Counted from the stretch's first letter, positions 27,105 through 35,490 are shown. The stretch is 40,396 nucleotides of DNA from an uncultured Alistipes sp. (GCA_947364365.1 CANASP010000018.1:1-40396), one strand, 5' to 3'. The notes: generated by a model from the letters alone, not told the origin. Made by a program: numbers and translations.

Positions 27105-28979
27105 ATGACACGCAACGAATACAGACTGCTCGATCGGATCGATTCGCCGCGGGACCTCAAGCGGCTCTCGCCGGAGGAGCTGCGCCGCTACTGCGACGAG
27201 CTGCGCCGCTATATCGTCGACGAATGTTCGGTCAATCCCGGCCACCTGGCGTCGAGCCTCGGCGCCGTGGAGCTGGCCGCGGCGCTGCATTATGTCTACG
27301 ATACGCCCGAGGACCGCATCGTGTGGGACGTGGGACACCAGACCTATGCCCACAAGATCATCACGGGGCGGCGCGAGGCCTTCCGCCGCAAGCGTCGGCT
27401 GGGGGGTATCAGCGGTTTTCCGCGCATGGCCGAGAGCCCCTACGACGCCTTCGGAGGCGGTCACGCCTCGGTGTCGATCTCGGCGGCCTTCGGCATGGCC
27501 AAGGCGGCCGAACTGCGGGGCGAGCGGCGCAAGGTGGTGGCCGTCATCGGCGACGGATCGATGACCGGCGGTCTGGCCTTCGAGGGGCTGAACAACGCCG
27601 GCGCCTCGAAGCGTACCGACCTGCTGGTGATTCTCAACGACAACAACATGGCCATCGACCAGGCCACGGGCGCGCTGAAGAGCTACCTGGTGAAGATCTC
27701 GACCTCGAAGCACTACAACCGCCTCAAGCAGGGGTTGTGGCGCGCGCTGCACCATACGCCGCGGCTGCTGCGGCTGTGTCAGAAGGCGGGCAATGCCGTG
27801 AAGCAGGGGCTGCTGAACAATTCGAATCTTTTCGAGAGCCTCAATTTCCGCTATTTCGGGCCGGTCGACGGCCACGATCTGGGCGAGCTGGTCCGCACGC
27901 TGCGGGCGCTGCGCGGGATCGAGGGGCCCAAGCTGCTGCACGTGATGACGGTCAAGGGCAAGGGTTATGGCCCGGCCGAGTGCGACCAGCCGACGTGGCA
28001 CGCGCCGGGGCGGTTCAACCCCGACACGGGCGAGCGGATCGCGGCCAAGGCGCCTGCGGCCCGCTACCAGGATGTCTTCGGGCGGACGCTCGTGGAGCTG
28101 GCCGAGGCCGACGCCCGCGTGGTGGGCGTGACGCCCGCGATGCCGACGGGCTGCTCGATGAACCTGCTGATGCAGGCGATGCCCGAGCGGTGTTTCGACG
28201 TGGGGATCGCCGAGGGCCATGCCGTGACCTTCTCGGCGGGGCTGGCGGCGGCGGGGATGGTGCCTTTCTGCAACATCTACTCGTCGTTCATGCAGCGCGC
28301 CTACGACAACGTGATCCACGACGTGGCGATCCAGGACCTGCCGGTGGTGCTCTGCCTCGACCGCGGCGGTCTGGTGGGCGAGGACGGCGTGACGCATCAC
28401 GGCGTCTTCGATATGGCGGCCTTCGCGCCGGTGCCGGGCCTGACGGTGGCGGCGCCGATGGACGAGCGCGAGTTGCGCGACATGATGTACACGGCGCTGC
28501 ACCACGGCCACCCCTTCATGATCCGCTATCCGCGCGGCGGGGGTGCCGGGGCGGCCTGGGAGGGCGAACCCTTCGCTGTGCTGCCCGTGGGCCGGGGCCG
28601 TTGCCTGCGCGAGGGGCGCGACGTGGCGCTCCTGACGGTCGGCACGACGGGCCATGCCGCGGCGCGCGCCGCCGGGCGGGCAGAGGCCGAGGGGCTGAGC
28701 GTCGCCCACTACGACCTGCGCTACGTCAAGCCGCTCGACGAGGAGCTGCTCGCTGAGGTCGGGAGCCGCTTCCGCCGCGTGGTGACCGTCGAGGACGGCT
28801 GCGTGCGGGGCGGCGTGGGCGAGGCGGTGGCCGCCTGGTTCAACGCCCGCGGCTATGCGGTGGCTGTGCGGTCGCTCGGCATCGGCGACGAGTGGGTCGA
28901 CCACGGCACGCCGGCCGAGCTTTATGCCCGGTGCGGCTACGACGAGGAGGGCATCCTCGCGGCGCTGCGCGAGGCGTAG
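27105..28979 (+). CDS. dxs: 1-deoxy-D-xylulose-5-phosphate synthase
   Basis: The 624-residue thiamine-diphosphate enzyme joins pyruvate and glyceraldehyde-3-phosphate, the first step of the MEP isoprenoid pathway. Visible motifs are NPGHLASSLGAVELAAALHY, DRIVWDVGHQTYAHKIITGR, the ThDP/Mg site GDGSMTGGLAFEGLNNAG...NDNNMAI, and CLDRGGLVGEDGVTHHGVFD in the pyrimidine domain. The C-terminal transketolase-C domain ends near SLGIGDEWVDHG. The start at 27105 is the only Met before the conserved N-terminal region. It stands alone, divergent from pyrH and convergent with yaaA. Confidence 0.98.
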   Translation: MTRNEYRLLDRIDSPRDLKRLSPEELRRYCDELRRYIVDECSVNPGHLASSLGAVELAAALHYVYDTPEDRIVWDVGHQTYAHKIITGRREAFRRKRRLGGISGFPRMAESPYDAFGGGHASVSISAAFGMAKAAELRGERRKVVAVIGDGSMTGGLAFEGLNNAGASKRTDLLVILNDNNMAIDQATGALKSYLVKISTSKHYNRLKQGLWRALHHTPRLLRLCQKAGNAVKQGLLNNSNLFESLNFRYFGPVDGHDLGELVRTLRALRGIEGPKLLHVMTVKGKGYGPAECDQPTWHAPGRFNPDTGERIAAKAPAARYQDVFGRTLVELAEADARVVGVTPAMPTGCSMNLLMQAMPERCFDVGIAEGHAVTFSAGLAAAGMVPFCNIYSSFMQRAYDNVIHDVAIQDLPVVLCLDRGGLVGEDGVTHHGVFDMAAFAPVPGLTVAAPMDERELRDMMYTALHHGHPFMIRYPRGGGAGAAWEGEPFAVLPVGRGRCLREGRDVALLTVGTTGHAAARAAGRAEAEGLSVAHYDLRYVKPLDEELLAEVGSRFRRVVTVEDGCVRGGVGEAVAAWFNARGYAVAVRSLGIGDEWVDHGTPAELYARCGYDEEGILAALREA

Positions 28980-29026
28980 GCGTTTGCCCGGCCGCGTTCT
29001 GCGGGCGGGAATGACAATCGGATAGA

Positions 29027-29120
29027 TAATTTTGCGGAGCGCAGCTTGCGGCCCGCAGCCACCCGGCGCGGAGGGCCGCTCGTATCGGCTATGCCTCACA
29101 CGCGCCTCCGCTGGCTGCGG
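29027..29120 (+). repeat. Composite intergenic repeat, copy C
   Basis: TAATTTTG (29027-29034) and a GC-rich stretch lead into the inverted repeat CCGCAGCCACCCGGCGCGGAGG ... CTCCGCTGGCTGCGG (29053-29120). The copy lies in the convergent gap between dxs and yaaA and fills most of it. Confidence 0.8.
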
Positions 29121-29171
29121 GCCGGGAGCCGTGGCGGGTCTTGCTTGAGGAGAGTCGTGCGGCCGGCCGCC

Positions 29172-29927
29172 TCAGAGCACGAAGAGCGGGGCGTCGGGGC
29201 GGCTCGCCGCCGGGTCGAAGCGGAAACCCTCCCATGCGAAGTCGCCGAGCGCCTCGGGCCGGTCGATGCGCCCGAGCAGCAGGTGGCGCGCCATGGCGCC
29301 GCGGCACATCTTGGTGTAGACCACCACGGTGCGTAGCCGCTCGCCCTCGCGCAGGCGGAACGCGGGGGTGACGACCCGCACCGAGCGGCAGACCCGCCGC
29401 CAGTCGAACAGTCGTTTCATCTCGTCGCTGGCCAGGTTGACGAGGATGCCGTCGTCGGCCTCGACGCGTTCGATCAGGCAGTCGGTCAGGCGCGGCGCCC
29501 AGAAATCGAAGAGCGGGGCGTCGCCGCACCCGGCGAGACGGACGTCTCCTTCGAGCCGGTAGGGACGGATGGCGTCGAGCGGGCGGAGCAACCCGTAGAG
29601 AAACGAGGTGATGTTGAGGTGGCGCTGGGCGTGGGCGAAATCGTCGGCGGTGAAGCCGGCGGGGGCGATTCGCTGGAAGACGATACCCGTGTAGGCGGCG
29701 ATCGCCGCGTGGGCCGCGGCGTCGTGGAAGCAAAGATAGCGCCGGTGGTTCTCGGCGGCGATGCGCGGGTTGACCCGGAGCGCGCGGGCGAGCTCCCCGA
29801 CGGGGAGTGCCGCGAGCTCGGCGGCCAGCGTGTCGGCCTCGGCGGCGAAGCGGGGCGCGGTGGTGCGGGGCGTGGCGAAGGCCGGCGTGTCGGCCATCGT
29901 CTTGGCGCAGGAGAGGAGTATCTGCAT
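29172..29927 (-). CDS. yaaA: YaaA-family peroxide stress protein
   Basis: The 251-residue product has the YaaA (DUF328) features: a start of QILLSCAKTM type, the middle YTGIVFQRI and FLYGLLRPLDAIRPYRLE blocks, and a late LVNLASDEMKRLF segment. In E. coli YaaA lowers intracellular iron and limits hydrogen peroxide damage (family knowledge). The start at 29927 is chosen because the frame upstream has no family similarity and simply runs through GC-rich sequence. It lies 137 bases downstream of the radical SAM gene on the same strand. Confidence 0.92.
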   Translation of the reverse strand: MQILLSCAKTMADTPAFATPRTTAPRFAAEADTLAAELAALPVGELARALRVNPRIAAENHRRYLCFHDAAAHAAIAAYTGIVFQRIAPAGFTADDFAHAQRHLNITSFLYGLLRPLDAIRPYRLEGDVRLAGCGDAPLFDFWAPRLTDCLIERVEADDGILVNLASDEMKRLFDWRRVCRSVRVVTPAFRLREGERLRTVVVYTKMCRGAMARHLLLGRIDRPEALGDFAWEGFRFDPAASRPDAPLFVL

Positions 29928-30064
29928 GGTTGCGTAGCGGGATTTGCCGGTTTGTCGGGCGGCCGGAGCGGCGCCGGACCGTCCTGGGACCGTTCGGCGG
30001 CGTTTCGCGGGGCGACTTTTCCGTGGGTTTGCGGGGGGCTTTCCGGTGCGTTCGGCGGGCGGTG

Positions 30065-30838
30065 TCAGGCGACCGAGCAGGGGATACCCAGCGCCTCGAC
30101 GCGCGCGGCAATCGCCCGGAGCTCCTCGCGCGGGACCTTCGCGAGCGTGGGGCAGGGGGTGTCGCGGTCGAGCGAGTAGACCATCACCTGACGGGGCCGG
30201 ATCTCGTCGACGAGCCGCAGCCAGGCGGCGACCTCCTCCTCGGTGGTGTTGTCGACGGGGAGCCCGTCGCAGGTGCCGCGCAGGAACATCGTCTGGAGGA
30301 TCATCCGCCCCTCGAAGCGCCGCATGGCCTCGACCGTGGCGCGCACGGAGTAGGCGGGGTTCTGCGGGCGGTTCATGCGGCGGACGGTGGCGTCGAAGGC
30401 CGAATCGAGCTTGAGGATGTTGTTGTCGACGCGGCGGAGGGCCCGGCAGACGTCGTCGCGGTGGAGCTGCGTGGCGTTGGAGAGCACCGAGACCCGTGCC
30501 GCGGGGCAGAGGGCGTCGCGCAGCGCGAGCGTGTCGCCGATGATGGCCTCGAACTCGGGGTGGAGCGTCGGCTCGCCGTTGCCGGCGAAGGTGATGACGT
30601 CGGGCGGCGTGCCGTCGGCGACCATGCGCCGCAGGGTCTCGCCGAGCAGGCGGCTCACGTCGCTGCGGCGGTTGAAGCGGCGAAGGCCCGGGTGGTCGGC
30701 GTTCCAGCCGCACTCGCAGTAGATGCAGTCGAACGTGCAGAGTTTCGACGTGGGGGGCAACAAGTTGACGCCCAACGAAAGGCCCAGTCGCCGCGAATGC
30801 ACCGGGCCGAAGATGATGTCGTTGAAAAGCGCTGTCAT
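30065..30838 (-). CDS. Radical SAM protein, COG0731-like
   Basis: The 257-residue protein starts with NDIIFGPVHSRRLGLSLGVN and has CX3CX2C at Cys34, Cys38 and Cys41 for a 4Fe-4S cluster, then VITFAGNGEPTLHPEF as the SAM-binding region. These features place it in the COG0731 family, related to wybutosine-type Fe-S oxidoreductases, whose bacterial substrate is not known. It begins very close to its promoter box and may be cotranscribed with yaaA. Confidence 0.88.
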   Translation of the reverse strand: MTALFNDIIFGPVHSRRLGLSLGVNLLPPTSKLCTFDCIYCECGWNADHPGLRRFNRRSDVSRLLGETLRRMVADGTPPDVITFAGNGEPTLHPEFEAIIGDTLALRDALCPAARVSVLSNATQLHRDDVCRALRRVDNNILKLDSAFDATVRRMNRPQNPAYSVRATVEAMRRFEGRMILQTMFLRGTCDGLPVDNTTEEEVAAWLRLVDEIRPRQVMVYSLDRDTPCPTLAKVPREELRAIAARVEALGIPCSVA

Positions 30839-30842
30839 GGTG

Positions 30843-30850
30843 CGAAGGTA
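30843..30850 (-). promoter_or_regulatory. Promoter -7 box for the radical SAM gene
   Basis: The minus strand reads TACCTTCG only 4 bases before the ATG at 30838, so the transcript would be leaderless or nearly so. It lies 12 bases from the divergent symporter box, so the two promoters overlap. Confidence 0.45.
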
Positions 30851-30862
30851 GGAAAAATTTCG

Positions 30863-30870
30863 TATCTTTG
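30863..30870 (+). promoter_or_regulatory. Promoter -7 box for the symporter gene
   Basis: TATCTTTG lies 34 bases upstream of the ATG at 30905 in a 66-base divergent gap. Confidence 0.5.
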
Positions 30871-30904
30871 AAAGAGTGAAAAATCCGCTAATACGACGAC
30901 CTGC

Positions 30905-32089
30905 ATGAAAATCCGGTTCGGTCTGCTCTCCCGCGTGATCGCGGCCATCGTGCTGGGGGTCGCGTGCGGCCTGCTGCTGCCCGCGTGGGCGGTGCGGCTG
31001 TCGCTGACCTTCAACGCGTTATTCGGCGCCTTTCTCAATTTCGTGATTCCGCTGCTCATCTTCGGGCTGGTGGCCCCGGGTATCGCCGACCTGGGGCGCG
31101 GCGCCGGGCGGCTGCTGGCGCTCACGGCGGCGCTGGCCTACGCCTTCACCCTCTTCTCGGGGTTCGGGACCTACGCGGTCGGTCGGGCGCTCTTCCCGGC
31201 GCTGCTCGACGGCGCCCGGGCGGTGCTGCCCGAGGCCGGGGCGGCGCTGCAACCCTACTTCACGGTGGCGATGCCGCCCGTGATGGAGGTGATGACGGCG
31301 CTGGTGCTGGCCTTCGTCGTGGGGCTGGGCATGGCCTACACGGGGGCGCGGAGCCTCAAGGCGGGGCTGGACGAGCTGCGGGCGATCGTCGAGCGGACGA
31401 TCACGCGGGTGATCGTGCCGCTGCTGCCCCTCTATATCTTCGGAATCTTCGTGCAGATGACCCGCTCGGGGCAGGCGGCGTCGGTCGTGGCGGTGTTCGT
31501 CAAGCTCGTCGTCGTCATCTTCGCGCTGTCGGCGGCGCTGCTCGTCGTTCAGTTCTGCGTGGCGGGGATCGCTACGCGCCGCAACCCGCTGAAGATGCTG
31601 CGGACGATGCTCGCGGCCTACCTCACGGCGCTCGGCACGCAGTCGTCGGCGGCGACGATCCCCGTGACGCTCGAAAGGACGCAGCGGCTGGGCGTCGACC
31701 CCGCGGTGGCGTCGTTCACCGTGCCGCTGTGCGCCACGATCCACCTTTCGGGGTCGATGCTCAAGATCACGGCCTGCGCCCTGGCGGTGGCGATGCTCGC
31801 CGGGAGCGACTTCTCGGCTGCGCTCTTCGCGCGCTTCATCCTGCTGCTGTCGGTGACGATGGTGGCGGCGCCGGGCGTGCCGGGCGGGGCGATCATGGCG
31901 GCGCTGGGGCTGCTGGAGTCGGTGCTGGGGTTCGACGAGACGCTCTGCGGCCTGATGATCGCCACCTACATCGCCATGGACAGCTTCGGCACGGCGACCA
32001 ACGTCACCGGCGACGGCGCCGTGGCGGCGATCGTCGACGCCGTGGCGCGCCGCTGCGGAATCCGGCGGGGTGCGGGCGACGCGAAATAG
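30905..32089 (+). CDS. Dicarboxylate/amino acid:cation symporter (DAACS family)
   Basis: The 394-residue membrane protein has about eight hydrophobic segments and the DAACS (GltP/SstT) signatures. These include FLNFVIPLLIFGLVAPGIAD in the second segment, a serine-rich hairpin AYLTALGTQSSAATIPVTLE, the SFTVPLCATIHLSGSM segment, and the substrate site TYIAMDSFGTATNVTGD near the C-terminus. It would import glutamate, aspartate, serine/threonine or a C4-dicarboxylate with Na+ or H+; the ligand is not decided by these motifs. The start at 30905 places the first membrane segment directly after a short basic N-terminus. Confidence 0.92.
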   Translation: MKIRFGLLSRVIAAIVLGVACGLLLPAWAVRLSLTFNALFGAFLNFVIPLLIFGLVAPGIADLGRGAGRLLALTAALAYAFTLFSGFGTYAVGRALFPALLDGARAVLPEAGAALQPYFTVAMPPVMEVMTALVLAFVVGLGMAYTGARSLKAGLDELRAIVERTITRVIVPLLPLYIFGIFVQMTRSGQAASVVAVFVKLVVVIFALSAALLVVQFCVAGIATRRNPLKMLRTMLAAYLTALGTQSSAATIPVTLERTQRLGVDPAVASFTVPLCATIHLSGSMLKITACALAVAMLAGSDFSAALFARFILLLSVTMVAAPGVPGGAIMAALGLLESVLGFDETLCGLMIATYIAMDSFGTATNVTGDGAVAAIVDAVARRCGIRRGAGDAK

Positions 32090-32124
32090 GTATTTATACG
32101 TAGCGTTCGGCGTAAAAAAACGGC

Positions 32125-32132
32125 TACTTTTG
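32125..32132 (+). promoter_or_regulatory. Promoter -7 box for the alpha-oxoamine synthase gene
   Basis: TACTTTTG matches TAnnTTTG 80 bases upstream of the ATG at 32212. The -33 element is not clear. Confidence 0.5.
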
Positions 32133-32211
32133 AGGGCCTTTTCGTGTGCGCGTTCACTGGGACGGCCCGTGCGCGGGGCGAATGACTGAAAACTTTAAAA
32201 TCAAATACGTT

Positions 32212-33483
32212 ATGGTTGATATTTTTGCACGCCTGGAGAAGAATGCGGGCGGACCGATCGGTCAGTACATGGGTTATGCCCACGGGTATTTCGCCTTCCC
32301 GAAACTCGAAGGCGAAATCGGCCCCCACATGGTCTTCCGGGGCAAGAAGATGTTGAACTGGAGCCTGAACAACTACCTCGGTCTGGCCAACCACCCCGAG
32401 GTGCGCAAGGCCGACGCCGAGGGTGCCGCCGAGTTCGGCATGGCCGCCCCGATGGGCGCCCGCATGATGAGCGGCCAGACGGTCTACCACGAGCGTCTGG
32501 AGCGCGAGTTGGCCGAGTTCGTGGGTAAGGAGGATGCCTTCCTGCTCAACTTCGGCTACCAGGGCATGATCTCGATCATCGACTGCCTGCTCACGCCGCG
32601 CGACGTGGTGGTCTACGACGCCGAGGCCCACGCCTGCATCATCGACGGTCTGCGCATGCACAAGGGCAAGCGCTTCGTCTTCGGCCACAACGACATGGAC
32701 TCGCTGCGCCTCCAGCTGCAGCACGCCACCGACCTGGCCGAGGAGCAGAAGGGCGGCGTGCTGGTCATCACCGAGGGCGTCTTCGGCATGAAGGGCGACC
32801 TGGGCAAGCTCGACGAGATCGTCGCGCTGAAGAAGGAGTTCCAGTTCCGTCTGCTCGTCGACGATGCCCACGGCTTCGGCACGATGGGCCCGGGCGGTCG
32901 CGGTACGGCGGCCCACTTCGGCGTCGTGGACGGTGTCGATGTGCTGTTCAACACCTTCGCCAAGTCGATGGCCGGGATCGGCGCCTTCGTGAGCGGTCCC
33001 CGCTGGCTGATCAACCTCTTCCGCTACAACATGCGTTCGCAGCTCTACGCCAAGTCGCTGCCTATGCCGATGGTGATCGGCGCGCTGAAGCGTCTGGAGC
33101 TCATCCGCAACCACCCCGAGTACCAGGAGAAGCTGTGGGAGATCGTCCGCGCCTTGCAGGGCGGTCTGAAGGAGAACGGCTTCAACATCGGCGTGACGAA
33201 CTCGCCCGTGACCCCCGTCTTCATGAAGGGCGGCGTGCCCGAGGCGACGAACCTGGTGGTCGACCTGCGCGAGAACCACGGCGTCTTCTGCTCGATCGTG
33301 GTCTATCCCGTGATCCCCAAGGGCGAGATCATCCTGCGTGTGATCCCGGCGGCGGCCCACACGGTCGAGGATGTCAACTACACGCTGGAGGCCTTCAAGG
33401 CCGTGCGCGAGAAGCTGGAGAGCGGTTATTACGCCTCGATGCCGATTCCCGTGCGTGCCGACGAAGGGTTCAAGGTGCGCTAA
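32212..33483 (+). CDS. Alpha-oxoamine synthase family PLP enzyme (SPT/KBL/AONS-like)
   Basis: The 423-residue protein is a fold-type I PLP enzyme of the family that condenses an amino acid with an acyl-CoA. Seen are the LNWSLNNYLGLANHPEVRKA start block, the MGARMMSG loop, the DAEAHACIIDG cofactor-stacking region, LLVDDAHGFGTMG and the Schiff-base lysine in NTFAKSMAGIGAF (about Lys251). Bacteroidota use a member of this family as serine palmitoyltransferase for sphingolipids, but this N-terminus (MVDIFARLEKNAGGPIG...) and the MGARMM loop differ from the well-studied bacterial SPT, which has GCAGSRF there. It may be a distinct paralogue, so I do not assign spt. The GTG at 32146 and ATG at 32182 are alternative starts. 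Confidence 0.85.
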   Translation: MVDIFARLEKNAGGPIGQYMGYAHGYFAFPKLEGEIGPHMVFRGKKMLNWSLNNYLGLANHPEVRKADAEGAAEFGMAAPMGARMMSGQTVYHERLERELAEFVGKEDAFLLNFGYQGMISIIDCLLTPRDVVVYDAEAHACIIDGLRMHKGKRFVFGHNDMDSLRLQLQHATDLAEEQKGGVLVITEGVFGMKGDLGKLDEIVALKKEFQFRLLVDDAHGFGTMGPGGRGTAAHFGVVDGVDVLFNTFAKSMAGIGAFVSGPRWLINLFRYNMRSQLYAKSLPMPMVIGALKRLELIRNHPEYQEKLWEIVRALQGGLKENGFNIGVTNSPVTPVFMKGGVPEATNLVVDLRENHGVFCSIVVYPVIPKGEIILRVIPAAAHTVEDVNYTLEAFKAVREKLESGYYASMPIPVRADEGFKVR

Positions 33484-33530
33484 ATCAACGGTCTGGCGGT
33501 GCGGTTTCGGCCGCGACCGGCCGGTTTTCG

Positions 33531-33563
33531 ATCCCGGAAGCTGCGGCTTCCGGGATTTTTTTT
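33531..33563 (+). terminator. Terminator of the alpha-oxoamine synthase gene
   Basis: A perfect 11-bp stem (33531-33541 with 33546-33556, TGCG loop) is followed by a run of eight T. Confidence 0.95.
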
Positions 33564-33573
33564 GCCTAAAAAA

Positions 33574-33604
33574 TTTGCAAAGTCGGAAATTAGCCCTATA
33601 TTTG
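33574..33604 (+). promoter_or_regulatory. Promoter of tRNA-Gly
   Basis: TTTG (33574-33577), 19 bases, then TATATTTG (33597-33604): a full consensus Bacteroidota promoter, about 68 bases upstream of the tRNA. Confidence 0.8.
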
Positions 33605-33672
33605 CAATCCCAAAACAAACGTTTCAGGGTTGCACGAGGAGCCGGAGGGTTCCGGTGCGGCAGAAACAAATT

Positions 33673-33745
33673 GCGGAAATAGCTCAGTTGGTAGAGCACA
33701 ACCTTGCCAAGGTTGGGGTCGCGAGTTCGAGTCTCGTTTTCCGCT
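33673..33745 (+). tRNA. tRNA-Gly (anticodon GCC)
   Basis: The 73-base cloverleaf has acceptor GCGGAAA/TTTCCGC, D-arm GCTC...GAGC, anticodon stem CAACC/GGTTG with loop TTGCCAA (anticodon GCC), and T-arm GCGAG-TTCGAGT-CTCGT. CCA is not encoded. It marks the boundary between GC-rich core genome and the AT-richer region to its right. Confidence 0.97.
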
Positions 33746-33754
33746 CTGAAACAG

Positions 33755-33785
33755 GAGGATCGAGAAATCGATCCTCTTTTCTTTT
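33755..33785 (+). terminator. Terminator of tRNA-Gly
   Basis: GAGGATCGA, GAAA loop and TCGATCCTC (33755-33776) form a 9-bp stem followed by TTTTCTTTT. Confidence 0.93.
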
Positions 33786-34023
33786 GTCGGTCAGCGGGTT
33801 GTAAGGAAACAACCTTTTTTGCTGTTAACGATCTGTTAACCGATCTTTTGCACGGTTTTGCTGCAAATCTTCATCTTGATAAAGAACCCAACACAAAGAT
33901 AGTATCTTTATTTGTATCCACTCCTACTAATTATCGAATAATTGCATCTGCTGCATTTTTTGAGGGGAGTCCTATTCAATGCCCTCAAAACGAATGTTTT
34001 GATAGATAATCGAAAATATCTTG
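33786..34023. other. AT-rich spacer after tRNA-Gly
   Basis: No gene is seen. The spacer holds a tandem of GTTAACGATCT and GTTAACCGATCT (33824-33846), a -7-like TATCTTTG on the minus strand at 33901-33894 with nothing coding behind it, and a stem TTTTGAGGG/CCCTCAAAA (33958-33966 with 33982-33990) that may end the minus-strand gene cluster arriving from the right. No copy of the tRNA 3' end was found by eye. Confidence 0.5.
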
Positions 34024-34536
34024 TTATCTGATTCTGTCGGCGCAAAAACTCTTGCGTCGACATTTCGCGCAATGCACGCCGTGCCAAACAGCATCGAACT
34101 GATCAGCGGCGGCATCGACCAGTGTAGGTTCGTCGGTAAGAATGCCCGCTTCGAAATTACGAGTCGTGGTACCTTTCATGCCGAGTCCTGCACCGGTCAG
34201 ATTGGCAGAACCGATGTAGGCCATTTCACAATCGAAAATCAATATTTTGAAATGTACGCGCGGACATAACCGTCGCTCCAGCCGGCTCCATAATAACGGG
34301 TATTTGTCAAAATCGTTGGCGAAGTTCTGGCCGGGCTCCTTGGCGTGGATCAACCGCACCTCGACACCTCGTCGAATCAAACCCTCCAGTACCCGAAGCA
34401 ATGGCACAGCGTCTAAACCATCTTTGACATAGAGGTCTTTGATGTCGGCCGTTCCGATCCATAGGTAATGTCGCACCTGACGGATGCGTTTAATCACCTC
34501 GTTATAGTGGGCTTCGTTTTGGATGTAGCGGATCAT
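34024..34536 (-). CDS. Phospholipase D-like protein with one HKD motif
   Basis: The 170-residue protein carries a single HxKx4D catalytic motif (His95, Lys97, Asp102) followed by YIGSANLTGAGLG, as in small PLD-superfamily nucleases that act as dimers (Nuc, BfiI-like) rather than two-motif lipases. The N-terminal half has a strand-helix pattern with YLWIGTADIKDLYV. The C-terminus ends with His155, Cys156, Cys159 and Cys165, which could bind a metal. It has no signal peptide. It overlaps the end of the ADP-ribosylglycohydrolase gene by 4 bases (ATGA), so the two are translationally coupled. A nuclease role is inferred from fold and context. Confidence 0.82.
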   Translation of the reverse strand: MIRYIQNEAHYNEVIKRIRQVRHYLWIGTADIKDLYVKDGLDAVPLLRVLEGLIRRGVEVRLIHAKEPGQNFANDFDKYPLLWSRLERRLCPRVHFKILIFDCEMAYIGSANLTGAGLGMKGTTTRNFEAGILTDEPTLVDAAADQFDAVWHGVHCAKCRRKSFCADRIR

Positions 34537-35474
34537 CGCATTACAATAATTTCCACCAACCGACGGGCTTTTTCGGTGAGTTCACCGCATTGCAACAAGC
34601 CTTGCACCCAATCTTCGGGTAGTGCCGCATATCCCATGCGGGCACCGAGCAATGCTCCGGCCACCGCGCAATTCGTGTCCGTATCGCCGCCGGCAGCGAT
34701 AAGCGTTCGTATTGCCGACCGGAAATCCGTTCCGAAGTTGTAAGCCCATAAGCCGGCCGATAGTGTGCGTAGTGTGTAACCTCGTGTATCGGGGTTGTCT
34801 AAACATAGTTTTGCAATATCCGGTTGAAATCCCAATTGCACGAACTCCTCGATTTCAGGCGCATACTTTGCGCCGAGAGCAAGCAAGTCCGATTCGGATA
34901 CCGGCACTCCGTTCAATTCACACCGAATGATATGGGCGACGATAACGCACGAGCCGACACAACGCGGATCGAAATGGGTCAGACGGCAAATCCGTTCCGT
35001 ATTCGCATATACAGCCGCCTCGTTCGGATAATCCCAGATGCCCGTAATACAGGTCCGCATCAAGGCCCCGTTGGCAGCACTTCGGCATCGGCTGAATTTC
35101 CAAAAGAACTCCGAAATTTCATACGGCTGTTGCGCATATTGCGGCATACGCAGAATGTCGTAGGTGTGCCGCCCGATGCCCCGACCGTCGCGGCGGAACC
35201 ATTGCACGAAACGCTCCGCAATATCGTTTGGAACGACCTGCCTGTTTTCAAGCAGGCTGTCGAGAATGCAAAGCATCTGGCTGGTGTCGTCCGTCCATTC
35301 TCCTTGCCGCCAACGACGCCGGAAATCGTCCTGAACGATATCCGAATAGCCGTTCACGCCATTCGGATAGGTGGCGGCAACCTGCTCACGGGACATCCCC
35401 TCGGCGGCCAACCCCAGCGCGTCGCCGATGGCCTGCCCGAAGAGAATGCCGAAGATTTTGTCATTCAGTTGCAT
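34533..35474 (-). CDS. ADP-ribosylglycohydrolase family protein
   Basis: The 313-residue protein has the ARH/DraG metal-binding motifs in order: GDALG at 17-21, TDDT at 61-64 and GGDTDTNCAVAGALLGARMG near residue 270. Such enzymes remove ADP-ribose from proteins, DNA or nucleotides with two Mg2+ ions. The start at 35474 is chosen because the family begins just before the IGDALG helix; the longer frame upstream is antisense-like sequence overlapping the ATPase gene. It begins 17 bases after the ATPase stop and overlaps the PLD gene, so it is the middle of a three-gene unit. Confidence 0.93.
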   Translation of the reverse strand: MQLNDKIFGILFGQAIGDALGLAAEGMSREQVAATYPNGVNGYSDIVQDDFRRRWRQGEWTDDTSQMLCILDSLLENRQVVPNDIAERFVQWFRRDGRGIGRHTYDILRMPQYAQQPYEISEFFWKFSRCRSAANGALMRTCITGIWDYPNEAAVYANTERICRLTHFDPRCVGSCVIVAHIIRCELNGVPVSESDLLALGAKYAPEIEEFVQLGFQPDIAKLCLDNPDTRGYTLRTLSAGLWAYNFGTDFRSAIRTLIAAGGDTDTNCAVAGALLGARMGYAALPEDWVQGLLQCGELTEKARRLVEIIVMR

Positions 35475-35490
35475 AACAGGCTCCCTTTTG

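Noticed and set aside
32212-33483. Firm label as serine palmitoyltransferase (spt)
   Set aside because: The loop and N-terminus differ from characterised bacterial SPT, so only the family is claimed.
33673-33745. attL/attR pair for an element integrated in tRNA-Gly
   Set aside because: No second copy of the tRNA 3' end and no integrase are visible in the window; the island idea rests on composition and gene content only.
33704-34009. 101-residue open frame starting inside tRNA-Gly
   Set aside because: It overlaps the tRNA and its terminator and shows no domain; coincidental.
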